Of a DNA stretch of 60,000 nucleotides, positions 31,059 through 43,600 are shown one piece after another. The position numbers and the translations under genes were made by a program. The notes under the pieces are model-generated. The model saw nothing but the letters and a program-made list of their open reading frames with translations, did no database searches and had not been told where the DNA came from. Source of the DNA: Glandiceps talaboti (lineage: Eukaryota; Hemichordata; Enteropneusta; Spengelidae); assembly GCF_964340395.1 (NCBI RefSeq), contig NC_135556.1, forward strand, positions 24,481,723-24,541,722. The letters are read 5' to 3'. How positions within the stretch are numbered: position 1 is the stretch's first letter; the number at the start of each line of letters is the position of its first letter.

Positions 31059-34000
31059 ATGGAGGGTAAACAAGTACTGTGTACACCAAGCTGTAGACCT
31101 GCACCAGCTGTTCAACCTAGTTCTGAACCACAGGTAAGTAAGCAAAGCTTTATCATTACGTGACAACATCAGTATGTACTAACAATAGAATTAGAATGGC
31201 ATCTATATGACCATGTTAGGTGAGAACCATTTGATTTCGGGGGGGGGGGGGGAGTGGGTATGGCAGCAATTTTTTTTCCCATCACTGTGACAGCATTTTT
31301 TTCTCCATTGTCAGTCCTGCATCAATTATTTTGTCCATATGCAGAAGCAATGCAAATTTTTTTTTCTCGGTTTCAATTTTGTAACATGCGGTTCATAACT
31401 ATACCTACATGTCACTGGTTCACAACTAATTTGTTATAGCATGTAAATAGCAAGAAGTAGCAGTTTACAATCCATGCTTCTGCTATTTAAATTTTATGTA
31501 CAAGAGATAGCTGGTAAAAATTCCATGAGGAACTGACTGATCTGGGGAGTGCTGTACTCCTGACCCCTCCGAGTTGCTTTCCTTTAAGCTGTCATAATAG
31601 TACCAGGAGCCGGAAGAAAATATCTTGTATGTGTAGTGAAAATATCTTGTATGTGTATCTTGCATCTTGTGAAAGCAGTCTTATATCATAAATGCTGGGA
31701 AAAAAACGTAGGGGTTGCTCACAAATATTGAAAATATAAACGTGCCGCCAGAGAAAATGAGAGAATCAGATTCCCAAATTTTGCTGATTTCAGCACATTG
31801 CAACTTTTTTTTTTACTCCTGTCTGTTGGAACAATTTTGTTTTCTCAGGCCATTACGGGATCAAATTCTTTTCTGTTTCTCCTTCACCTGCCAACAAATT
31901 TTTAACCCAACAATTCCTCCAACCCCCACCCCCCACCCCCGAAATCAAATGGTTCACCTCTAGTTAGTCAGTCTTAATCATATCGCTATGTTTCTAATGA
32001 TCACTGCAACACGAGATGTTTACTGTAAGACAGATGGACTTGAGCCAGTTGCCACCAAGTGAATGATATGTATACCATTGTTGCAACTAAGTTTGCAGAG
32101 AACCACACTTTAACTTCACATTGTGACTATGAGTATTCTCTCCACTGTGACTTGGCAATACAGTCACCAATATGTTATGTTGGTAAAAAATAGCAATCAC
32201 TTTAAAATCAATCAGGTGATGAGAAAAGTTGAAACAAACTGGAGTGAAGGATATAGAATGCTAATACCTAACAAAGGTAATGATGTATTTTTAATTGGTC
32301 ATTCACATATTCTGACTCCCGATCACTGTGATAGAAATTTTGTCACTGACTGGAGAATACATCAGTGATGATTCCAGGAGCATAACCTCCTGTGTGCACT
32401 GTCTCTGAATAGTAGGGCGCCCCCACACAGCAGGATTCGGAGAGCATATAGATTTGACATGCAATTCATTGGTTAGTGCAAAAACAAACATGGTGACTAA
32501 ATATTTTCTTTTTGTGCACAATAATTCCATGGTAAAATCTCCATGATATTTCTTTTTCATAAAATTGACATAATGAGAAAAATTCCAAAATTCAGGTGAC
32601 TATCCTTGTGGAAAGTATCCAGGAAATTTAGATTTGTATTGAAATTCCATTTTTCTTACATAGCAAAGATATTAGGCAAGGAAAGAAACTATCAATAGTG
32701 CAAATGAACATTAATTTCATTAAAGTTATATTTTTATTGAAATAACATAAATATTCTTTGTTAATCACATGAATTATAAAGCTGAGAAGGTATGTCTTGC
32801 AAGTCATCAAGTCATACTCAGCTTCCAATATATATTCACTACAATGATCCGTGACATACCTGCATTTTAGTCATTTCATTTCTGATCTCATCATTTAATT
32901 AACATATGTACACAAAGCCTTGAAGTCAATGACATCATGTCATATGATATATGGCATGGGACAGTGTATATATATAAATATTATGTTAATTTACCCCGGA
33001 TCTAGATTTCAATATTAAAGTTTGTGTAAATGTTTAACAAAAGGGAATGATCAGATTCTTAGAAATACACAATGTGTTGTATGATGGTCAATGGTGTAAT
33101 TTCCTTTAAATATCAGCAGTTATAAACCAGCATTTCCTGGAAAGTTGACAAATGAACATTGACCTGCAGGATGTCAGATTTCTATTTATAACACTACAGA
33201 TAGAAAGTGTCCCACCCTATAATAAGAACTAGGTATCTGTTTGTATTACTTTACTACTACTACTACTACTACACTGTCTAACAGGACAGTATGAATTACA
33301 GACTAATTCTAGGCAGATGTCAGAAAATAGTAAGTATATGTATTATAGTGTAGAACAAGACATTATGAAATACAAACTACAACCAGCAACAGGCAAGCAT
33401 TGACAAGTAGGACGTGTTATAAACAGGAAAAGTAAACAAATGATAGCACCGCATGTTGAAAGTACAGAAACTTTCTCTGGTCTGGGTTTATAGCAACATA
33501 AAAATGTGTACACTTGGTGTAAAACAACTTTTCGGAAATGTAATATTATATTTTTGTTGATGTTTCCTCTGTGTTACCATATGGATTATTGTACTTCTGT
33601 TTTGTTTGTTTGATTTTCTTTTTAGGCCGATAGACTGACCCAGTCTTTTGACTCAATAAAGAAGTATTTATTTGTGACTGGTACAGCTATCTGTGTGTTT
33701 GCTGCAGCTCGTAATTCTATTACATGGCACATACAGCAATGCTGGGGTGCTTCGGGGGATTTTTGGCAGTATGGATGGCTTCAAATCTTTAATGCTTTTG
33801 GGGGTGACCCATGGATACTGTGTGTTGTCGGTAAGTTTTGATACATTGAACAGAAATAATGAACAGATTAATATATTTAACATATTTGTAATGCTGTAAG
33901 TTTTCATTCTCCCCCCCCCCCCCCCACCCACCATTGCTGTAATTATTAAAGGAAGTGTTAAAGCCTTGTCACAGTGTTGGTTAGACAAAGCAAATAGAGT

Positions 34001-36177
34001 TTGTAATGTGTACCTAATTTGCAGTTGCTCCAAAAATATGTAATTTTATAATGATGTGTTATGACAAAAGATCGTCATTGTGACATTAATCAATGGTGAG
34101 GGAACATGATTCGGTTAGGAGTCCACTAGAATTTAGGTAGCTTTGATATGACATGTAATGAGTTGATGTGACTACCACCTACTGCCAGCTAGTGGCCAGC
34201 TTTTGAAATGAAATGTAATCAGCTGTGTGACTGCCTCCTTGTGGCAAATTTTTGACATGAAATGTAATCAGCTAGTGTGACTGCCAGCTAGTGGCCAGCT
34301 TTTGACATGATATACAATCAGCTGGTGCTACTGCCACCAAATGGCCAGCAGTAATGAGTATGTCAGTCATTCAACTATCAAAAGAAGGACCATTAAACAC
34401 AACATACATAGACAAGTTGATCATGATACTTTTACTAAAGTTGACCTGTTTGTAGTTGTGTGGTTTTCATATGTGCAAGCTTGTACTCCTTGCACATCCC
34501 TATCCCATAAACATGTTGCCCATCATTCCCTATGATTATACAGACAATCTTGTTTTGTTGTTTTCTGACATCTCTATGGTAACATGTCATTGCAGGAACC
34601 ATCACCGTGACAGGCATATCCTATTGGTTATTTGCATCATTATTTTTATTTGTTGATGTCACTGGAAAGCCAGCCTTCATGTTGCGTTACAAAGTACAGC
34701 CTGAAAAGAATATACGGGTGAGTGTCTTTAATCATAGATTCTGTAATGATAACAATGATTAATATAAGACATATGTTTTAACCACAATATTAAGAACAAA
34801 CACAGCCTTACCATAGAAACCATACTGTTCTGCTAATGCAATGAAGCTCATCATGGTAGATTTTGAATGGTACGTGCTGTATAGAGGTCTGTGGTTATAT
34901 AATGATGGGAAACATAAAACTTGAGCATACACTGGTTTAAATGATAACAAAATCCTATGATTTAATACTGTAAGTTCACAGGTTGATAGACACAGTTTGA
35001 CCAAGGCAGTGCTAAATGTTCTATAATTCACAGGTAGCTCAGCTCAGGTTAACTAAGGTTGTATTACTAGTAACTGTTCTATGCTGTACATAGACGGGTA
35101 GATCAACTCTGATTGATCAAGGCAGTACTAACTGTACCATGCTGTAATTAAATTCATAGGTAGATAGAATCAGGTTGACCAAGGCAGTACTAACAGTACT
35201 GTTCAATCAGACGTTTGCCACCATCCCTGTTATTATGCTCTTCTACCACTTATTTGTATGGAGAGGTGTTGAATTTGGCCCAGAACTGCCAACATTCCAA
35301 TGGGTACTGGTTGAACTGATTGTCTTTTCTCTGGTAGAAGAAGTTGGCTTTTACTATTTCCACAGGTAAATTGTAGATATTTATTCAGTAACATGTTACC
35401 ATGATCACTTTATAAATGATTTACTCAGGAATAGTAAGTTTGTAGGATTACAAACCTTTTATAGCTAGGACATTACAAAACATGACATTTTCACTGAATT
35501 AACTATTTATTGTTACACTTCTCCACAAAATGTGTTTCATGTAGTGAAGGTTTACTTGAATAAGAAAGACATTGATGAAAATAATGAATTGAAATTCAAC
35601 CATCATTACTTCTGCATTGCTTGTATTTATATGAAGACAGTTACCATGGTTACCTGTTATGTCTAATTTGTGTATTTTGTTCTCTAGATTGTTACATTAT
35701 CCAGCATTATACAAGTATATACATAAAGTTCACCATGAATGGACAGCTCCTATCAGTATTGTTTCTCTGTATGCACACCCAGTAGAACATGTCATGTCCA
35801 ACATCCTACCACCACTAGTTGGACCATTACTGACGGGTTCTCACATTGCTACCATATGGTTATGGTTTATCATAGCTTTGTTTTCTAGTATCATTGCCCA
35901 CTGTGGATATCACGTACCATTCCTACCCTCACCCGAAGCACACGACTTTCACCACCGGAAGTAAGTCGTATAGTCAATACGTTGTTGTAAAACTAAAGTA
36001 TGATGAAAGAGTAAATTTGAAATCAGCCTTATAATACTATGAGTGTTCTCTTGGGATTTGGAGATCTATACTGCAGTACTGTGCATGCATGTGCATGTGG
36101 GTGTGGGGGGAGTGTAGAGTGTATGTATGTGCTTATACATTGTATTTGTGTCACAAATTGTGTGTGCATGCATGTTA

Positions 36178-36216
<39 letters not shown>

Positions 36217-36713
36217 TGTATATTTGCACCTCAGTGTTTGTGTCAATGCATGTATGTGTATGCACATGTATGTATGGTGATGTGTATGTCTGCATGCACG
36301 TGTGCTGTTTTGCTTTAACATAATGATATTAGAACCCTATAACATATGGTTACCAGTGTGTGGGTACTTGTTAGTATTTGCTCACAAGCTTGTGGTGTTC
36401 TCTACCATACTTTCACTCATGAATTACAACACCAGAGAACACCCCAAACACGAAAAGACCTCAAGTATGCCACATTAGCACTGGCACATTATGGAGTTCT
36501 CTGTTTTTACAGTATGAAGATTATGAATTAATTTACTTGCATATTATTTATAGGTTTGTCAACAACTATGGTGTGCTTGGAGTACTAGATCGTCTACATG
36601 GTACCGATAATCTATTCCGTGCCAGTAAAGCCTACCAACGTCACTTCATGTTGTTGTGTTGGACACCAGTGTTACAGCAAGTACCAGATGATCCAAAGTT
36701 GAAATCTAAGTAA
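31059..36713 (+). CDS. FAXDC2-like: FAXDC2-like fatty-acid/sterol hydroxylase, gene E (complete, 346 aa)
   Basis: Six exons: 31059-31133, 33626-33830, 34596-34717, 35160-35365, 35688-35960, 36554-36713. They total 1041 nt with TAA at 36711. It begins MEGKQVLCTPSCRPAP. An AG acceptor (CCCTACAG) ends 5 nt before the ATG, suggesting an upstream untranslated exon. An N-terminal helix (LFVTGTAICVFAAARNS) and LQIFNAFGGDPW precede VDVTGKPAFMLRYKVQPEKN. Histidine clusters are HRLLH (202-206), HKVHHEW (215-221), HCGYH (274-278) and HDFHH (288-292), then LDRLHGTDNLF. The length is close to vertebrate FAXDC2 (333 aa in human, from memory), so this is the most conserved copy and probably the ancestral form. 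Members are ER-membrane di-iron enzymes. Intron 3 carries tandem copies of the exon-4 acceptor. Confidence 0.92.
31216..31962. mobile_element. G/C-rich MITE-like element in intron 1 of gene E
   Basis: The left end AGGTGAGAACCATTTGATTT then CGGGGG, and the right end CCCCCGAAATCAAATGGTTC then ACCTCTA, are inverted repeats, about 750 bp apart, bordered by TA. There is no transposase ORF. It is similar in style to the elements at 8086 and 11278. Confidence 0.65.
34147..34352. repeat. About 60-bp minisatellite in intron 2 of gene E
   Basis: Three to four copies of a unit with TTTTGACATGAAATGTAATC, AGCTAGTGTGACTGCC and AGCTAGTGGCCAGC. No splice junction is included. Confidence 0.8.
34978..35205. 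repeat. Junction minisatellite: exon-4 acceptor of gene E
   Basis: The real exon 4 starts at 35160 as GTAGATAGAATCAGGTTGAC followed by CAAGGCAGTACTAAC. Diverged copies lie at about 34981 (GTTGATAGACACAGTTTGAC), 35034 (GTAGCTCAGCTCAGGTTAAC) and 35096 (GGGTAGATCAACTCTGATTG). Two of these follow an AG, so there are decoy acceptors every about 60 bp. Confidence 0.85.
36181..36216. repeat. (TG)n microsatellite
   Basis: TG dinucleotide run in the last intron of gene E. Confidence 0.9.
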
Positions 36714-37298
36714 TGGATAGCAGCTGTTTCTATTTTGACCCAAAATTATCATACTTGCTTGAGTTGAAATGTTAGTCATTACACCATTTATGTAGTCTAG
36801 TCATTATTACTCGATAGATTATTAATTATTAATATTAATAGCATAATCCTTTGTGAAAGGGACCTTGTAAGTGACAGGACCATGTGACATTAAAATCAAC
36901 AAATGACAGCAGAACTCAGAGAAAAAGTGAATACTGGTAATTTTGCTTAGTTCTTTGTAGCAAGATAATGAATAGGGCAGCCAATCATATCTTCAAATAG
37001 TTGGTGTGGATTTCAGCCTTTGGACCATGTGTAAAGTATCATCAGTTAGTGTTGACTTATACAAAGAGACTTGGCACAGTCATAATAATAAGACAATGTA
37101 TAATATGTTTGGGTTACCTTCATGTTTACAAATTATGAAGTCATCTATATATTTACACTGTAATGATGAACAGTCACCATATTTGTTGATTTTACTCACA
37201 GCTATATATAGCTATCACAAGGATTAATTCACAATGCATATGTGAATTTAGTGAATGTAATAATTATTGAAATTATTTGTGTTTATGTTATGGCCAAC

Positions 37299-37360
<62 letters not shown>

Positions 37361-40300
37361 TGTGTGTGTGGGCACTGTTACATTGTAATGTACATGTGTG
37401 TGTGTGTGTGTGTGTGTGCATGACTGCATGTGTGTGTGTGTGTGTGTGATATGGACACTGTGAGTGTGTGTGTGTATCCATGATTATGGGTACACACATA
37501 CATGCGCATACATACATACATACATACATACATACATACATACATACATACATACATACATACATACATACATACATACATACCTACCTACCTACCTACC
37601 TACATACATACATACATACATACATACATACATGCATACATGCATGCATGTGTTACACAATGTGTCCTTTGATTAATCATCTAGCTCCCCTGACATTTAC
37701 TGAACTAAATCTTGCAGCTGAAACATTATGTTAATTTAAATTTATTTGCAGCTTTATATTATTGTGGTATGTTTTCATAATTCTATTTATTTATTTATTA
37801 CAACATACCTCTCATGAAACATTCATCGTCTCAGGTTGGATGTTCAAACTGTGTTTTTGTAATACAGCTATGTTTTGTTTTGTTTTGAATTAGTTTTGAA
37901 TATTTAGGGACAATATTGTTCCAAATTTATGAAAGTGTGGGAAATAACGTAATATTCCTTAGGAGGCAGTTTTACAGAGATAATGATAATGTGGTGGTAT
38001 TTTATTGTGAAGTTTGAGATTTTAAACACAATAACATGTTCACATTGTGATGTTATTTTATTGTGAAGGTTTATAATGATAGCACTACCAATGCAAAGTT
38101 TTAGAGTGTCAACTGAAATCTAGGATCTGATTTTACTCATCATGATGAACTTTTAGACTGTGGTCAGAATTTACCTTGGGAGAAATCATTTTAAACAAAT
38201 ATTATTTTCCTAGAGTACCCCCTCACTTCTATCTGCCCAAGTTTCCGAGGCTTTCCAAGGACAAACATTTCAAGTCCTTCCCCTACAACTTGTTATGCAG
38301 GAATCACAAGAATTGAAATTTTATGATCACAAACCACGGGAATTAATCCCCTTCTTCAGCCCTCTGAAAAGATGCAACCCAATGCCTTGCTTTTACGATT
38401 GTTTTCAAGTTAATCTCTCCCCATAGCATCAATTGTAACAATATTTTACACAGATATGTATGGCAACTCTTGTTAAGTTTTCAGTGAATTGTTGTTGTCA
38501 AATTGAGAGTAATAAATCATATATGAAAAAACTGGAAGTGATAGTGTATACTGTTTTGTGAAGTGACTTGTCACTAGTAGTTATGTAACATGAAAATAAA
38601 ACACACTTGTTACGCAAAAATAACAACACCTAAAAACGAAACTTCAACCAAATTTCAGAGTGATATAAATGTTATAAACACTGGATAAGAAGAAGAATGT
38701 AGAAATGGTATATATCCCCCTGTATAACATCCTTCTTAGTAATATTAGATGTGGATGTTTCTAAGTTATTGAAAGTATTCAAGGTATGATGTACTTGTCC
38801 ATGGTAGGAAATTTAGGTCTGAACTAAACTTTTGGTCAGAGTTGAAGTGAAAAAACTACACAATGCCATTCACTTTAAGGAGATGAACCTCTTCAATGTA
38901 CAGCCTGACTCATCATTTCTAGTACTTCCAACTTCAAAAATTACAAAATAATTTTGAATGAATTAACAATAACTAAAAAACCTCTGTACACAAAGTTTGC
39001 CCAGTTGGCAATCAGTCGTCACCGTAGAGGGCGTTGTAAGGATCTGTCGAACATTTGAAATTCGTACCAAGCAAGCTGTACCTATGTACACGACTCCGAA
39101 TCCGAGGCTAGGTACACTCTGTACAAACTTATACCAGCTGGAGTTGAACTCGCCCCTCCCACCGATATGTCCGTTCAAAGTTTATTATAAGGTAAGACAT
39201 AATTTTACATAAATGTATCAAAACAATGGCGTGAAATTTGGATGGAATGCTACGTAGCAGGTGTATGAACATCTTGTAATGTAAGACACATCCTCACTGA
39301 GGTGTCTGTCTTCCGTATTACACATTGTAATATTATTTGTATAGTCCGGATCGGAAGAGATGATTATTATTATTTCATTGGTCAAAAATTAGCAATTTAC
39401 TTTTTCATATTTTGTTTATTATTTCAAATAGTAAATCAAATTAACTCTTTTATTGTCTGAAAAACTGTGATTTGTTGAAAAATACACGTAATAAAAAATG
39501 TGAGATTGAGTACAAAAGTCATTTCAGAATTTGTTGTTGTTCGTAGTCGTTCGGGTCAGTAACATCACATGTAAAAACAACAACAAAACACACCTGTCTA
39601 CCACCTGTTCTTTACTTAAATGACAAATTGAACATATAAAATACATAGTATACCGTAATAAAGCTTACATGTAGAAAGATTTACTGTATGGTACCATTAT
39701 TGAATGTGAAGTTCATGAATTTGTACAACCAGTAGACTTTGGACACCTGTATACCTAATTACATGGGCGGGCGTGCTATTAATTATGGCTCCGGTCACAG
39801 AATATATTTAAGATTCTACCGTAGACTCGCCTGGAACTGCCACATTTTTATGTAACAGGAACCAATTGAAAAACAGGTTCTTCATCCATTGACTGTTTTA
39901 TTAAAGTTTAATATTTGACAAAAAAACGTACTCAATGGATATATTGTTTCTGAGTGAGTAAATTAATTACTATACCCTGCCTGACCTGTGATGCTGAGTT
40001 TGTACATTTTGAGTCGTAATGTTTCCAGCATATTCAAAAGATACTCACAGTATTCTGTTTCAATAGTGAGTCATACTTAAGCATCACTGTGAAATTGCTT
40101 GAAGTTGAACTCAACCTTAGGATTAAGCATATGACTTATAAATAATCCTATGATGTAATTTATTGAATATATGTAAAAACTGTGAGCAATGCCTACGAAA
40201 TCCCTACTATGAAGTCAACAGTTGATGCACCAAATGTATATACTTTTGAGAGACGTTTAGATAGACACTGGGAAGGACTTGTAAATGAAATATAAATTGC

Positions 40301-40676
40301 TGACTATGCAAGCATACGCACCGATAAGACTATCGTTAATTCAGATCTGATGTCAGAGGCCTAAAATCAGAATTGTACCTGTATACCTGTATACCTGTAA
40401 CAGTTCTAATGCCAGAAGATAATGGTATGTTATAGAAGGCATGCATCAAAATTAAAACTATACTAGAATAGTTTAACAGAAGATTCATGTAAGTACTAGT
40501 ATTTTCTCTTGATCGAAAAGTTTATAAACACAGGTTATGGCACTTTAGTAAACTTTCTTGTTATGCAAAGACAGTTCATGACCCAATCTCTTGATCCATA
40601 GATCTAACACTTTTCTATACCAGAAGATATAAAAGTACTACCTACATAGAAATACTAGGACAACCAAGCATGCACT
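36714..40676. other. Intergenic region between gene E and VSP
   Basis: It contains (TG)n at about 37301-37450 and (CATA)n/(CCTA)n at about 37500-37650. An AATAAA at about 38594 is a possible distal polyadenylation signal but unproven. The stretch 38990-39200 is less AT-rich and ends in a donor-like AAGGTAAGAC near 39190. It could be a 5' untranslated exon of VSP, but nothing proves it. No other gene is seen. Confidence 0.45.
37301..37650. repeat. (TG)n followed by (CATA)n satellites
   Basis: TG runs at about 37301-37450 and CATA/CCTA units at about 37500-37640. ORFs here are artefacts. Confidence 0.95.
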
Positions 40677-43600
40677 ATGGAATTCAATGAAAATGGTAAT
40701 GCACTAAATATCAATTCTGACCTCCATGGAGTTGGCAATAACTCTGACTTTGGAGATGACCATGACTTTGACCTTGGAGAAGGACAAAATAATGTACAGT
40801 ATGGTATGAATAATAAAGATGAGACAGAGATGAACTCATATGTGGAGGACCTCTTTGTAGCAGATGATGAGACAATGGAAAAACAATTACAGTTTTATGA
40901 TCCACCTTATGTCCAGACGAGAGATGATATTGCAAGTGACACAACAAAATTACAGTAAGTTGTGTTTACAGGACAGATGATGGGAGGATAAATTCATAGA
41001 TTAATAGCAGACAGATTAATAGTAAGGTCAACTGTATAATAGGAGGTATTTTGTGCATTGAATGTTAACTTAGGGGTGATTCATGATGCATGCTGAGCTT
41101 GTGTTTAGCTTAAACCTAAATCCAGATACCAAATACAGAATGATGGAGGGATTTAATTTCTTTGCAAAATGATTTTCATAACATGATTTCAGTGTTTTTG
41201 CTAAGGATGGTAAGTAGGTAAAATCTACCTGGGTTCCCATGTCATATTTACCTGGTTCCCAAACAACATTACCCGGTATAGACTCTATAGGGAAACACTG
41301 CCAGTTTTACCACTTTCCCCCTTTCTGTTACTGGGGTACATTCACCAACCTTAGCATAAACACTGTGATATTTAGCCCCCAATGAACATCGCCCTGAGAA
41401 GGCTTCTACATTGGGTTCCATCAGTTGGTCCATTCATCTATCCTTTGTGTGCATTCACCCTCATATATCTCTGGCATGCACCAACTAATTTCAACCAAAC
41501 ATGGCACAAATGTAAGATACTCATTATGTGAGACATAGACACACATTTGTTATATGAACGTTAGACTATGTAATTTTCATGCAATTAGCCAAGTGTTGTC
41601 AGTGGCAACCATCAGGAGGATATATCCAAGAGATGCTAGAGGTTTAATTTGTAAACGGATGTAAGCAATGTTGTACAAGTAGCTAGGACACCAAACAGGA
41701 ACTAGACTAGTAAAATAAACACATACAATTACAGAAGCCAGAACACAATAATTATTTTGAAACCTTAGGACATTATTATGTACCTGGTAGGATGTAACAT
41801 TCAAATATTACTTAATTGTGATGCAGGTTTTGATGTGTATGTTGTTGCTGAATGTGTCATTTGTCTTTCTGACACCAATATGTTACTGACTGTTAGTTTA
41901 TTATCATTGTACAGGAAAGCAAGGTGGCGCATCAAGATAATTACAGAATCTTTGCACATGAGGTAAGTGCAGATGAACTGATTCAACATTGGCAGGTTTG
42001 TCTTTGTAGTAAAAATAGGAATTTAGCATTTACTGCAAAGAGTATGTGATGTAATATTTTCCTTAGTGGAAGTTTTGCCGGTAAATAGTAAATAATGACA
42101 TACCAGGACTTACTGTGACTTTACTGTTAGTACTACTAGTGTTATCATGTCTTTCGTTCCCCCTAGATTGTGCGGTATTGTGTTGGTCTTCATAGATATC
42201 ACCCTTGTTATATGTGATCTAGCCTGGGATCCCAAACCAAGCAGTGCACAGAAGTTCTTTGAAGTTACATCCTTACTTGTGATGATGTACTTCATTGTTG
42301 AAGTCTCTCTCAGAATATTTGCCAATGGGTAAGTTTTATCAAAATGTACTTTTATTTATTGTTGAATCTTCCTGTTTGTGCTCAATGCCCAATTGGTTAC
42401 AGTGTGTACCCCATCTCTACATCAAAGTTTTGTCTTGTTTCTTTTTTGCAGGAAGACATTTTTCATCACTTGGTACATGGTATTGGATCTGTGTGTTACA
42501 ACTGTTTGTGCATTGGTCACCATTGCGTATATTGTATTTGAGGAACTCCAAGAACACAAATATGGAAAGTAAGTCAATCACCACTGTAATGTCTTCTACC
42601 TGCTGTCTTGTCAATCATTGACATGTGTTAACAGTTATCATGTCATGCATATAGTATAATGCAAAGTGGCAACAGTGTAAGTCAGGAATATGCGGTTAGT
42701 TCCATCAAATAGTAAAAAAAGATTCTTGTCAAACATATTTCCATACATCCTCAAGATTTATAACATAACTAAGAAGCTTGACATTTGACCACATTTATTA
42801 AGGTCTTTGAGAAGTAACAAATGTGGATTAATATAATATATAAGCTGGATTAGTAAATTTCAAAATATTGCTTAAAATCATGATAATTTAATTTTTTGTC
42901 ATAATAGATCATCATTACATTGAACAGAATACAAATGTTAACTGAAAGACTACTATATGAAAATATAAAATTGTCTTCCACATTGTCTTTTGTAAAAGTG
43001 ACATGCTAGCTGATTTTGAAGTTTACCTCATATTGCAATTATCTGCCATGATATCTTAATTCCATTCCAGGTCAAAGTTCACCATTGTAGATCTTCAAAC
43101 CTAAGTGCTGTAAAACATCATTCTCACTGTCATTGTGTGTTTCATATCTGTCATCAGTAAGTTTATCATTCTCTATCAGTGTGGTATGGCTAATTTTAAT
43201 TATTTTATAATATTTGCTTGTTAAGGTGTATTATTAAGGTTCCATTGAAACAAAATCTTACATTGATTACATGGGGATCGAATATTTCATTGAAAGTGAG
43301 GTGAGGTTATGTGGGGGTTGAAGATTCCATTTACAGTGAGGGTAGAAAAATGCAAATTGAGAAATTCCATTTTAAAACAAAGGTTAAGTTGGAAGATTTC
43401 ATTTAAATGCTTTGATTATATTTACATGTAATGTTAGTATTTTAACTCTGATTGTGATGATTTTCATTCTTTGTGTTTATTGTGATTATTTATTTCAGAT
43501 TAGTGGCAGCTATTCGATTCATCCGAGTGTTATTCTTTGTTCGGTTTTTAGTTGAGAGATATCAGCAAAAGAAGCAGAAAAGGCATTTTGTAAGGAGTTA

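Noticed and set aside
43071-43160. Possible extra VSP exon between S3 and S4
   Set aside because: It follows a CAG and ends near a GTAAG, but has an in-frame TAA. Joining 42568 directly to 43499 gives an S3-S4 linker of the length expected for the family.
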